From Streptosporangium becharense (lineage in GTDB: Bacteria > Actinomycetota > Actinomycetes > Streptosporangiales > Streptosporangiaceae), in contig NZ_JACHMP010000001.1 of the NCBI RefSeq assembly GCF_014204985.1, positions 2,914,001-2,978,000 on the forward strand: a DNA stretch of 64,000 bases. The letters run 5' to 3'. Positions 8,899-16,560 of the stretch are shown in pieces. The position numbers and the translations under genes are program-made. The stretch's first letter is position 1. Each line of letters opens with the position of its first letter. The notes under the pieces were generated by a model. It was not told the DNA's origin, did no database searches, and worked only from the letters and a program-made list of their open reading frames with translations.

Positions 8899-9317
8899 GC
8901 CCCCCGGCTCAGATTCTCGGGCCCGAAGGCGTAGGGAAGGATCTCCGTCATCGGCTTGGGGCCGTCGACGGTCTCCACCAGCAGCTGCGGACCGCCGAAC
9001 TCGAACAACAACTGGCGGCACCTGCCGCACGGCATGAGCAGCTCCTCGTGCCCGTCCACGCAGGTGAACGCGACCAGCCTGCCGCCCCCGCTCGCCTGCA
9101 GCGCCGACACCAGCCCGCACTCGGCGCACAGTCCGACCCCGTAGGAGGCGTTCTCGACGTTGCAGCCGGACACGATCCGCCCGTCGTCGACCAGCGCCGC
9201 GGCGCCGACCGGGAACTTCGAGTAGGGGGCGTAGGCGTTGCCCATGGCGCGCACGGCCTCGGCCTTCAGCGCCGCCCAGTCGATGTCGCCGCCGACGACG
9301 CCGTCGATGGTGCTCAC
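8895..9317 (-). CDS. cdd: cytidine deaminase
   Basis: 140-aa tetrameric-type zinc enzyme turning (deoxy)cytidine into (deoxy)uridine. Zinc-site motifs: CNVENASYG with CAE (the catalytic Glu) and PCGRCRQ. The GTG start at 9317 overlaps the stop of the upstream permease (GTGA), and its own stop overlaps deoA (ATGA), so the three genes are translationally coupled. Product feeds directly into deoA. Confidence 0.95.
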   Translation of the reverse strand: MSTIDGVVGGDIDWAALKAEAVRAMGNAYAPYSKFPVGAAALVDDGRIVSGCNVENASYGVGLCAECGLVSALQASGGGRLVAFTCVDGHEELLMPCGRCRQLLFEFGGPQLLVETVDGPKPMTEILPYAFGPENLSRGA

Positions 9318-10597
9318 TTGCCCTGTCCCTTCCGGTACGGCACGCCGTCGGCGGCCGGCGGACGCAGACGCTGCGCGGCCAGCGACAGCACCAGCAGCGT
9401 GGTGATGTGCGGGGTGACCGAGGTGAACTCGGCGGGGATGGTGTCGGTCAGCGCGAACACGACGAACACGACGATCGCCGCGACCCCGGTGACCAGCGCC
9501 GCCCGCGTGCGGTTCTGCCGGACGAGCTGGTAGACGGCGACCCCGACGAGCAGGACCACCACCACCAGCAGCAGCGCGTGCACCGACTCGCCGCCCCGGC
9601 GCAGCTGGAGCGCGTCGGTGTAACCGAACATCGCCGCGCCGGCGGCCAGGCCGCCCGGCCGCCAGTTGCCGAAGATCATCGCGGCGAGGCCGATGAAGCC
9701 CCGGCCGCTGGTCTGCCCCTCGCGGTAGGCGCTGGCCGCGACCTGGGCGAGGAACGCGCCGCCGAGACCGGCGAGGGCACCGGAGACGACCACCGCGACG
9801 TACTTGTAGGTGTAGACGTTGACACCGAGCGACTCCGCCGCCACCGGGCTCTCCCCGCAGGAGCGCAGCCGCAGGCCGAAGGCCGTGCGCCAGAGCACGT
9901 AGTACGTCAGCGGGACCAGCAGGATCGCCAGGATGGTCAGCAGCGAGACGTTCGTCACCAGACCGCGCAGGATGTTCGCCACGTCCGACAGCAGGAACCA
10001 CTGCTTCTGCCCCAGCCACTGCAACGGCTCGCCGACCAGCGGCAGGCTCACCACCTCGGGCTTGGGCACCGGGGGCGACTGGGAGTCGCCGCCGCCGGGC
10101 ATCTCGGCGAAGGTGACCTTGGAAAGGAACTGGGTGACGCCGAGCCCCAGGATGTTGATCGCCACACCGGAGATGATGTGGTCCACCCCGAACGTCACGG
10201 TGGCGAGCGCGTGCAGCAGGCCGCCCAGCGCGCCGCCGATCGCACCGGCCACGACGCCCGCCCACGGGTTGTCGAACTGGAGCGCACCCCAGGCCCCGCA
10301 CCAGGTACCCATGATCATCATGCCTTCGAGGCCGATGTTGACCACGCCGGCCCGCTCCGACCACAGGCCGCCGAGTCCGGCCAGGCCGATCGGCACGGCC
10401 AGCGCGACGGCCGCGTTGACGGCGCCGGCGGAGGTCAGGTCGACCGCGCCGGTGACGGTGCGGGTGAACGAGAGCAGCAGGACGAGCCCGCCCAGGGCGA
10501 GCAGAAGGGTCTGCCAGCTCAGCTTGAACGTGCGCTTGCGGACCTGGGTCTTCGGCTCCAGGAACGGAGCCTCCGCCGTGGTGACGCCGTTGCTCAT
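9314..10597 (-). CDS. nucleoside ABC transporter permease (second subunit)
   Basis: 427-aa inner-membrane permease of the BPD_transp_2 (LivH/RbsC) superfamily, resembling nucleoside-uptake permeases such as BmpE/NupQ. About ten hydrophobic helices; diagnostic block LWSERAGVVNIGLEGMMIMG is the EAA-like region that contacts the ATPase. ATG at 10597 overlaps the stop of the preceding permease gene by 4 bases. The C-terminus is Arg/Pro-rich. Confidence 0.92.
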   Translation of the reverse strand: MSNGVTTAEAPFLEPKTQVRKRTFKLSWQTLLLALGGLVLLLSFTRTVTGAVDLTSAGAVNAAVALAVPIGLAGLGGLWSERAGVVNIGLEGMMIMGTWCGAWGALQFDNPWAGVVAGAIGGALGGLLHALATVTFGVDHIISGVAINILGLGVTQFLSKVTFAEMPGGGDSQSPPVPKPEVVSLPLVGEPLQWLGQKQWFLLSDVANILRGLVTNVSLLTILAILLVPLTYYVLWRTAFGLRLRSCGESPVAAESLGVNVYTYKYVAVVVSGALAGLGGAFLAQVAASAYREGQTSGRGFIGLAAMIFGNWRPGGLAAGAAMFGYTDALQLRRGGESVHALLLVVVVLLVGVAVYQLVRQNRTRAALVTGVAAIVVFVVFALTDTIPAEFTSVTPHITTLLVLSLAAQRLRPPAADGVPYRKGQGK

Positions 10598-11742
10598 ACC
10601 GACACTCCTTCGGCCGGGGTGGGGGCGCCTGCGAGTTCACGGCTGACCCGGCGCTGCTTGGCGGAGGCCTGGTAACGGTGGACCAGCTCGTAGGCGATGA
10701 TCACCGACAGCACGATCGTGCCCTGCATGATGGCGACGATGTCGGGCGAGATGCCCTCCAGTTGGAGGACGCCCGACGAGGTGTTGAGGAAGGCCCACAG
10801 CAGAGCGCCGAACGCGATGCCGATGGGGTGGTTGCGGCCCAGCAGCGCGATGGCGATGCCGGTGAAGCCGAGGCCGGTGGGGAAGTCGAGACTGTAGCTG
10901 TAGGAGGCGCCGAGCAACTGGGGCATGCCGATCAGCCCGGCCACCGCGCCGGACAGCACCATCGCGATGAGGACCATCCGCTTGACGTTGACGCCGCTGG
11001 CCACGGCCGCCGTCTCCGAACGGCCGGTGGCGCGCAGGTCGAAGCCGAAGCGGGTCCGGTTGAGCAGCACGTGGTACAGCACACCCATCACGACCGCCAG
11101 GATGATCAGGCCGAACACCTTGCTCTGGGTTCCGGGGATCAGCGCCAGGCCGGGCACCTGACCCGACTCGGCGATCGGCCGGGTGCCGATGTTGTTGCTG
11201 CCCGCCACCTCGACGGCCAGGCGCTCCTTGTTGAGCAGCCAGGCGCCGAGTGAGGTGGCGATGGCGTTCAGCATGATCGTGGAGATGACCTCGCTGACCC
11301 CCCGCTTCACCTTGAGGAGCCCGGCGATGGCCGCCCATCCGGCACCGACCAGCACCGCGACGAAGACGATCAGGGCGATGTGCAGCGGGGCGGGCAGGGT
11401 GACCGCGCCGCCGACGGCGGCGGCGGTGAGCGCCGCGAGGCGGTACTGCCCGTCGACGCCGATGTTGAACAGGTTCATCCTGAACCCGACCGCCACCGCC
11501 AGCGCGGACAGGTAGTAGGTCGTCGCCTCGTTCAGGGTCAGCACGATCGAGCGCGGCTGTACGCCGTACTCGGCCATGGAGGCCAGCGTCTCGACCGGCG
11601 GGTCGCCGGTGAGCCAGAGGACGGCCATGGTGACCAGGGCGGCGAACGCGATGGCGAGAACGGGGGCGACCAGCGAGAGCAGCCCTGTCGGTGAGACCCT
11701 GCCGAGCAGCCGGTCGGCGAAGGTCGATTTGTCCTGGGTCAT
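10594..11742 (-). CDS. nucleoside ABC transporter permease (first subunit)
   Basis: 382-aa BPD_transp_2 permease (BmpD/NupP-like) with the block FRMNLFNIGVDGQYRLAAL, equivalent to the NIGVEGQ signature of the family. Pairs with the next permease in a heterodimeric channel driven by the ATPase. Its ATG at 11742 overlaps the TAA of a five-codon mini-ORF (TAATG) and has AGGA six bases upstream. A 142-bp gap separates it from the ATPase gene. Confidence 0.92.
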   Translation of the reverse strand: MTQDKSTFADRLLGRVSPTGLLSLVAPVLAIAFAALVTMAVLWLTGDPPVETLASMAEYGVQPRSIVLTLNEATTYYLSALAVAVGFRMNLFNIGVDGQYRLAALTAAAVGGAVTLPAPLHIALIVFVAVLVGAGWAAIAGLLKVKRGVSEVISTIMLNAIATSLGAWLLNKERLAVEVAGSNNIGTRPIAESGQVPGLALIPGTQSKVFGLIILAVVMGVLYHVLLNRTRFGFDLRATGRSETAAVASGVNVKRMVLIAMVLSGAVAGLIGMPQLLGASYSYSLDFPTGLGFTGIAIALLGRNHPIGIAFGALLWAFLNTSSGVLQLEGISPDIVAIMQGTIVLSVIIAYELVHRYQASAKQRRVSRELAGAPTPAEGVSV

Positions 11743-11759
11743 TACTTGTCCTGGGTCAT
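11742..11759 (-). other. five-codon mini-ORF duplicating the permease start
   Basis: A 14-bp sequence (TTGTCCTGGGTCAT on the plus strand) occurs twice with a 17-bp period, at 11729-11742 and 11746-11759. On the coding strand the upstream copy reads ATG and four more codons encoding MTQDK and then TAA; the downstream copy is the true permease start encoding the same MTQDK. A GGGG ribosome site precedes the upstream ATG. Either a trivial duplication or a short coupled leader. Confidence 0.45.
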
Positions 11760-11885
11760 ACGGACACCCCGGGTGCGGCGTGCGGTCGATAGATGATCAT
11801 GCGTGCCCTCCGGCACCCGTTCCCGCGGCGTCCGCGCGAGTCGTCCGCACGGCCCGCGCACCCGCCGGGCGGCTCTCACGTCCGT

Positions 11886-13409
11886 TCACGCGGCTTCTCC
11901 GGCGCCCGTCATGGCGGAACCGAGCTGCTCGGGGGTGACGTTCGACGGATCCACGTCGGCGACGATCCGGCCGCGCAGGATCACCTTGAGCGTATCGGAC
12001 AGGCCGATGAGCTCGTCCAGGTCCGCGGAGATCAGCAGGACGGCCAGGCCCGCGGCCCGCGCGGCGCGCAGGTGGTCCCAGATCGCGGCCTGGGCGCCCA
12101 CGTCGACGCCGCGCGTCGGGTGGGAGGCGATCAGGAACACCGGGTCGCCGCTCATCTCCCGGCCGACGATCAGCTTCTGCTGGTTGCCGCCGGACAGGGC
12201 CGCGGCGTCCACGTCGATGCCCGGGGTCCGAACGTCGTACTCCTCGACGATGCGCTGGGTGTCGCGGCGCGCTCCGGCGCGGTCGATCCAGGGCCCCCTG
12301 ACGTTCGGCGACCGGGTCTGGTGACCGAGGATCCGGTTCTCCCAGAGCGGGGCCTCCAGCAGCAGGCCGTGCCGGTGCCGGTCCTCGGGGATGTAGCCGA
12401 TGCCCGCCTCCCGGCGGCGCAGGGTCGTCCAGGAGGAGATGTCGTGCCCGCCGAGGCGGATCTCGCCCAGCGCCGGACGCATGCCCATGATGGCCTCGAC
12501 CAGCTCGGCCTGGCCGTTGCCCTCGACCCCGGCGATGCCGAGCACCTCGCCCTTGCGGATGTCGAAGTCGACGCCGTCGACGACGCGGCGGCCGTCCGGG
12601 GAGAGCACGGTCAGGTCGCGCACCGACAGCTCCACCACATCGGTGACGGTCGACTCGCGGGTCTCCGGGCTGGGCAGCTCACTGCCGACCATGAGCTCGG
12701 CCAGCTGCCTGGCCGTCACGCCCCGCGGGTCGACGCTGGCCACGGTCGTGCCACGCCGGATGACGGTGATGGCGTCGGCGACCGAGAGGACCTCGTCGAG
12801 CTTGTGGGAGATGAAGATGATCGTCAGGCCCTCGCGGACCAGCTCCCGCAGGTTGTCGAAGAGCTCGTCGACCTCCTGCGGCACGAGCACGGCGGTCGGC
12901 TCGTCGAGGATGAGGATCCGGGCGCCCCGGTAGAGGACCTTCAGGATCTCCACCCGCTGCCGGGCTCCGACGCCCAGCTCCTCCACGGTGGCGTCGGGGT
13001 CGATGCCGAGGCCGTAGGAGTCGGAGATCTTCCGGATCTTCGTGCGGGCGGCGCCGAAGTCGACGGCCACACCGCCCTTGCGCGGCTCGCTGCCCAGGAT
13101 CACGTTCTCCAGCACGGTCAGGTTGTCGGCCAGCATGAAGTGCTGGTGGACCATGCCGATGCCGACCGCGATCGCGTCGGCGGGGGAGCGGAACGCGACG
13201 TCCTTGCCGTTGATTCGGATCCGCCCCTCATCAGGGCGTTGCATGCCGTACAGGATCTTCATGAGGGTGGACTTGCCCGCGCCGTTCTCACCGACGACGG
13301 CGTGCACGTGACCCTGCTGGACGGAAAGGGAGATGTCGCGGTTGGCGACGACGCCGGGGAACCTTTTGGTGATCCCCTCGAGCTCGACGGCCGATGTCGG
13401 GGTGCTGAT
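11886..13409 (-). CDS. nucleoside ABC transporter ATPase (two NBDs)
   Basis: 507-aa cytoplasmic protein with two nucleotide-binding domains, as in RbsA/NupA-type sugar and nucleoside importers. First NBD: Walker A GENGAGKST, signature variant VGARQ, Walker B ILILDEPTAVL. Second NBD: degenerate A loop GIAGVEGNGQ, signature LSGGNQQK. No in-frame ATG, GTG or TTG exists before the Walker A motif except a GTG at 13307 that would delete the first strand. ATC at 13409 sits 5 bases after GGAGGAGG (13415-13422), which gives the expected VELEGITKRFPG N-terminus, so ATC is taken as the start. Confidence 0.88.
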   Translation of the reverse strand: MSTPTSAVELEGITKRFPGVVANRDISLSVQQGHVHAVVGENGAGKSTLMKILYGMQRPDEGRIRINGKDVAFRSPADAIAVGIGMVHQHFMLADNLTVLENVILGSEPRKGGVAVDFGAARTKIRKISDSYGLGIDPDATVEELGVGARQRVEILKVLYRGARILILDEPTAVLVPQEVDELFDNLRELVREGLTIIFISHKLDEVLSVADAITVIRRGTTVASVDPRGVTARQLAELMVGSELPSPETRESTVTDVVELSVRDLTVLSPDGRRVVDGVDFDIRKGEVLGIAGVEGNGQAELVEAIMGMRPALGEIRLGGHDISSWTTLRRREAGIGYIPEDRHRHGLLLEAPLWENRILGHQTRSPNVRGPWIDRAGARRDTQRIVEEYDVRTPGIDVDAAALSGGNQQKLIVGREMSGDPVFLIASHPTRGVDVGAQAAIWDHLRAARAAGLAVLLISADLDELIGLSDTLKVILRGRIVADVDPSNVTPEQLGSAMTGAGEAA

Positions 13410-13465
13410 GACGGCCTCCTCCGCACGGGTGGCCCTGTTACGGAACGTGAAGCTGATATGAGGAC

Positions 13466-13498
13466 GAAGGGCCCGGGGACATATCCGCCGGGCCCTTC
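13466..13498 (-). terminator. hairpin between BMP gene and ABC ATPase gene
   Basis: GAAGGGCCCGG (13466-13476) pairs with CCGGGCCCTTC (13488-13498). It lies just after the BMP stop and before the ATPase, so it probably lets the binding protein be made in excess over the membrane parts, a common layout. Confidence 0.7.
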
Positions 13499-13510
13499 AT
13501 TGGTACCAGG

Positions 13511-14584
13511 TCAGGAGGTCTTCTCCGGCACGGTGATCTTGCCGGAGATGATCTGCTGCTTGTACTCTTCGAGCTTGGTCTTGATGTCGTCGACCTGGCC
13601 ACCGGTGGTGGAGTAGTCGACGCCGCCGGCCTTGAGGTTGTAGACCGCGGGACCGGACTTGACCGTGTTGCCGGCGACGCCCTTCAGGAAGTCGTAGACG
13701 GCGATGTCGACCTTCTTGACCATCGAGGTCATGATGACGCCCTGCAGGTCGGGGGCCGCCGTCTTGGCCTGGTCGGAGTCGACGCCGATGGCCAGGCCCT
13801 TGGCCGCCTTGGCCGCCTCGAAGACACCGCCGCCGGAGCCGCCCGCCGCGTGGTAGATGACGTCGGCGCCCGCGTCGAGCATGCCCTCGGCCGCGGTCTT
13901 GCCCTTGGCGGGGTCGTTGAAGCCGCCGAAGTCCGGCGGCTGGGTGAGGTACTTGACGTCGATCTTGATGTCGGGCTTGACCGCCTTGGCGCCGGCGATG
14001 AAGCCCGCCTCGAACTTGTTGATCAGCGGGACCTGGACGCCGCCGACGAAGCCCACGTGGTTCTTCTTGCTCTTCAGCGCCGCGGCGGCGCCGACGAGGA
14101 AGGAACCCTCGTGCTCGGCGAAGAGCAGGTTGGTGATGTTGGGGGCGGTGGCCGCGGCGTCGTCGACGATCGCGAACTTGACGTCCGGGAACTCGGCGGC
14201 GACCTTCTTCACCGGGCCGGAGTAGGCGAAGCCGACCGCGATGATCGGGCTGTAGCCGCCGGAGGCCAGCAGCCGGAGCCGCTCCTCCTTGGCCGCCTCG
14301 GTCTCCCCGCTGCCGGCTTCCAGCTCCTTGGTGTCGGCCAGGCTGAGCTCGGCCTTGGCCTTGTCCAGGCCCGCGGCGGCGGAGTCGTTGAACGACTGGT
14401 CACCGCGTCCGCCGATGTCGTACGCCAGTCCGACCTTCGCACCCGACGCGGCCGGAGCGCTGGTCCCGGCCCCGCTCGGCTGGGCCGACGACGTCTCCTC
14501 GCCCCCGCCGCACGCGGCGGCACCCATGAGCATGCTGCCCGCCAGTGCGGTCGCGGCCAGCTTGCCGAATCGGTTCTGAAGCAA
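13511..14584 (-). CDS. BMP family nucleoside-binding lipoprotein
   Basis: 357-aa extracellular lipoprotein of the Bmp/PnrA family (purine/pyrimidine nucleoside receptor of the ABC importer downstream). Signal peptide with lipobox MGAAAC, then a Gly/Ser/Pro linker and the Bmp core: VGLAYDIGGRGDQSFNDSA, HEGSFLVGAAA, GFVGGVQVPLINKFEAGF, GVDSDQ. The TTG start at 14584 is chosen: GAAGGGAG lies seven bases upstream, and longer frames would bury the signal peptide. First gene of the uptake operon. Confidence 0.93.
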   Translation of the reverse strand: MLQNRFGKLAATALAGSMLMGAAACGGGEETSSAQPSGAGTSAPAASGAKVGLAYDIGGRGDQSFNDSAAAGLDKAKAELSLADTKELEAGSGETEAAKEERLRLLASGGYSPIIAVGFAYSGPVKKVAAEFPDVKFAIVDDAAATAPNITNLLFAEHEGSFLVGAAAALKSKKNHVGFVGGVQVPLINKFEAGFIAGAKAVKPDIKIDVKYLTQPPDFGGFNDPAKGKTAAEGMLDAGADVIYHAAGGSGGGVFEAAKAAKGLAIGVDSDQAKTAAPDLQGVIMTSMVKKVDIAVYDFLKGVAGNTVKSGPAVYNLKAGGVDYSTTGGQVDDIKTKLEEYKQQIISGKITVPEKTS

Positions 14585-14643
14585 GATGGACTCCCTTCGC
14601 GTATCAGTGCACGCGCGAAGAGACGCACGGCAACCCTGCACGG

Positions 14644-14672
14644 AAGATAGTTGGTCCGTCAGAGTTGACCAA
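14644..14672 (-). promoter_or_regulatory. candidate promoter and operator of the BMP operon
   Basis: On the minus strand TTGGTC (14672-14667) and TATCTT (14649-14644) are spaced by 17 bases, about 60 bases before the TTG start. TTGGTC and GACCAA also form an inverted repeat (14651-14656 and 14667-14672, 10-base spacer) that would let a repressor cover the promoter. Confidence 0.45.
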
Positions 14673-14823
14673 ACTGGCACACGAGTCCGAAATAGGTCCG
14701 TTATCCAGCTCAGGCCACCTTGTGACCCGCGGGCCGCCGGGAGGCTACCTGCGGGTACGGTCCAGTGGGTGACACCTCGGAGCCGAACCCCGTTTCCAGG
14801 GATCGGCGATGTCCGATATCAGG

Positions 14824-16062
14824 TTACTTGTCGGCGTTCAGCGCCACCAGAGGCTCGGTGAACGGCCGGCGCCCGTCCCAGAGCGCGGTCAGCGCGGTCG
14901 CGGCGAGGAACCGCACCCCGGTGCCGATGGTCCGCTCGTCGACGTCGAAGGTGCCCTGGTGGATGTCGGCCAAGTGCGCCGCTCCCGGCGTGCGGGTGCC
15001 GAGCCGGGCGTACGCACCGGGGACGGATTCGAGGTACCAGCCGAAGTCCTCACCCCCCAGGCTCTGCTCGGTCGGCACCGGGGCACTCTCGCCGAGCACC
15101 CCCTCGGCGGCCTCGGTCAGCATCTGCACGCTGATCTCGTCGTTGACCACGGGCGGCACTCCGCGTACGTACTCCATCCGGGCCTCGACACCGTAGGCGC
15201 TCGCGACCGACTCGAGCAGCGCCTTGATCATGTCGGGGGCGGCGTGCCAGGCCGATTCGTCCAGGCAGCGCACGGTGCCCTCGGCGATGCCGTCGTCCGG
15301 GATCGCGTTGGCCACCGAACCCGCCTCGACCCGGCCCCAGACCAGGCTCAGCGACGAGCGGGGGTCGACCCGGCGCGACAGCGCGGCGGGCAGCTCGGTG
15401 AGGATCTTGGCGAGCGCGAAGACCAGGTCGGCGGTGAGATGCGGCCGGGCGGTGTGCCCGCCGGGCCCGCTCACCCGGATGGAGACCCTGTCGCAGGCGG
15501 AGGTGATGGGACCGGCCTTGAGACCGACCCTGCCGACGTCGAGCCGTGGGTCGCAGTGCAGGCCGAAGATGCGGTCGACGCCGGTGATGCCACCGGCGGA
15601 CATGACCTCCAGCGCACCGCCGGGCAGTTCCTCGGCGGGCTGGAAGATCAGCCGGACCCGGCCGGGCAGCGACCCGGCCTCGGCCTGCTGGGCGAGGAAG
15701 AGCCCGGTGCCGAGCACGACGGCGGTGTGCACGTCGTGACCGCAGGCGTGGCAGACACCCGGAACCGTCGAGCTGTGCGGCACGTCCTTCTCGTCCGGCA
15801 CGGGCAGCGCGTCGAGATCGGCGCGCAACGCCACGGTCGGCCCGTCACCGCTGCCGACGTCGCAGATGACGCCGGTACCGCGCGGAAGCACCGAGGGCGA
15901 CAGACCGGCGGCGGTCAGACGGTCGACGACGTGCTGCGTCGTGCGGTATTCGGCGAACGCGAGCTCGGGATGCATGTGCAGGTCTTTGCGGAAGTCGATC
16001 AATTCCCGCTCGTGACCGGCGAGGAACGTGTCGAGTTCTCCCCGCAAGTTACGCCCCCGCAT
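14824..16062 (-). CDS. M20 family amidohydrolase (N-acyl amino acid hydrolase)
   Basis: 412-aa cytoplasmic metallopeptidase-fold hydrolase of the AmiA/HipO/carboxypeptidase Ss1 branch. Metal and catalytic motifs: DLHMHPELAFAEY, CHACGHDVHTAVVLG, EELPGGA and GGEDFGWYL. Likely removes acyl groups from N-acylated amino acids or dipeptides. ATG at 16062. Divergent from the ATP-grasp ligase with about 500 bp between; a synthesis/cleavage relation between the two is only a guess. Confidence 0.9.
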   Translation of the reverse strand: MRGRNLRGELDTFLAGHERELIDFRKDLHMHPELAFAEYRTTQHVVDRLTAAGLSPSVLPRGTGVICDVGSGDGPTVALRADLDALPVPDEKDVPHSSTVPGVCHACGHDVHTAVVLGTGLFLAQQAEAGSLPGRVRLIFQPAEELPGGALEVMSAGGITGVDRIFGLHCDPRLDVGRVGLKAGPITSACDRVSIRVSGPGGHTARPHLTADLVFALAKILTELPAALSRRVDPRSSLSLVWGRVEAGSVANAIPDDGIAEGTVRCLDESAWHAAPDMIKALLESVASAYGVEARMEYVRGVPPVVNDEISVQMLTEAAEGVLGESAPVPTEQSLGGEDFGWYLESVPGAYARLGTRTPGAAHLADIHQGTFDVDERTIGTGVRFLAATALTALWDGRRPFTEPLVALNADK

Positions 16063-16385
16063 TGCTTCACCGTCCTATCCGCGCCGGCGGCCTCGATCCT
16101 CGACGCACCGCACCGTGCCCCTGCCCAGGATCTCGGAATCCATGAGACAGCTCGTCAAAAAGCGATCGCCGCGCAGATGAGCCGGAGTGGGTCTCACGGG
16201 CCGTGTCGGCGCGGATCATGAGCCGCCGATGTGGGAGCGGCAGGCCGTTTGTCCGGGGCCGCCGTCACGTCGGCGATGACATCGACTTTATCTCTCCCGC
16301 GCGGCACCTCGCCGACATCTCCGCCAAATGTTTTAGCGCCCCATGCCCCTCTTCTGCATCAGATGGCCCGGAAGTACCAGAGGGC
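16063..16385. other. intergenic region upstream of amidohydrolase and ligase mini-ORFs
   Basis: No conserved gene seen. A 78-residue open frame starting with GTG at 16203 runs in phase into the mini-ORF at 16386, but its first 60 residues look like random translation. The region should contain the amidohydrolase promoter (leftward) and the ligase promoter (rightward); AT-rich patches near 16285-16345 are the best candidates. Confidence 0.4.
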
Positions 16386-16439
16386 ATGACTCGGATTGAC
16401 TACGACGAGGTGACCGCTCCGGGGGGGGCGAGCCCATGA
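16386..16439 (+). CDS. candidate 17-residue peptide MTRIDYDEVTAPGGASP
   Basis: Short open frame with GC-rich third positions (12 of 16). It ends in ATGA, sharing bases with a second short frame (16436-16492, 18 residues, MRMAVRGPFQ...), whose stop in turn overlaps a GTG (16489) in frame with the ligase. The ribosome site is weak (GAGGG directly before the ATG). It could be a leader peptide that couples translation, or a substrate of the PGM1-type ligase, or chance. Confidence 0.25.
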   Translation: MTRIDYDEVTAPGGASP

Positions 16440-16517
16440 GGATGGCGGTTCGCGGCCCCTTCCAAACATCGCGGACCTGGCAGGTTCCGTGACCTCAGGT
16501 GCCGTTCATCGAACCCG

Positions 16518-16558
16518 GCGGAGTGATGCAAACCGGATAAATGCATGTTTCACTCCGC
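16518..16558. promoter_or_regulatory. 9-bp inverted repeat just before the ligase ATG
   Basis: GCGGAGTGA (16518-16526) and TCACTCCGC (16550-16558) are perfect inverted repeats with a 23-base AT-rich centre containing a second TGCA pair. The repeat ends two bases before ATG 16561 and can act as an mRNA hairpin hiding the start or as an operator. Confidence 0.5.
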
Positions 16559-16560
16559 AT

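Noticed and set aside
16489..16560. GTG 16489 as the real start of the ATP-grasp ligase
   Set aside because: The 24 extra codons have about 42% GC at third positions and no homology, whereas coding from 16561 on rises quickly; kept only as part of the mini-ORF finding.
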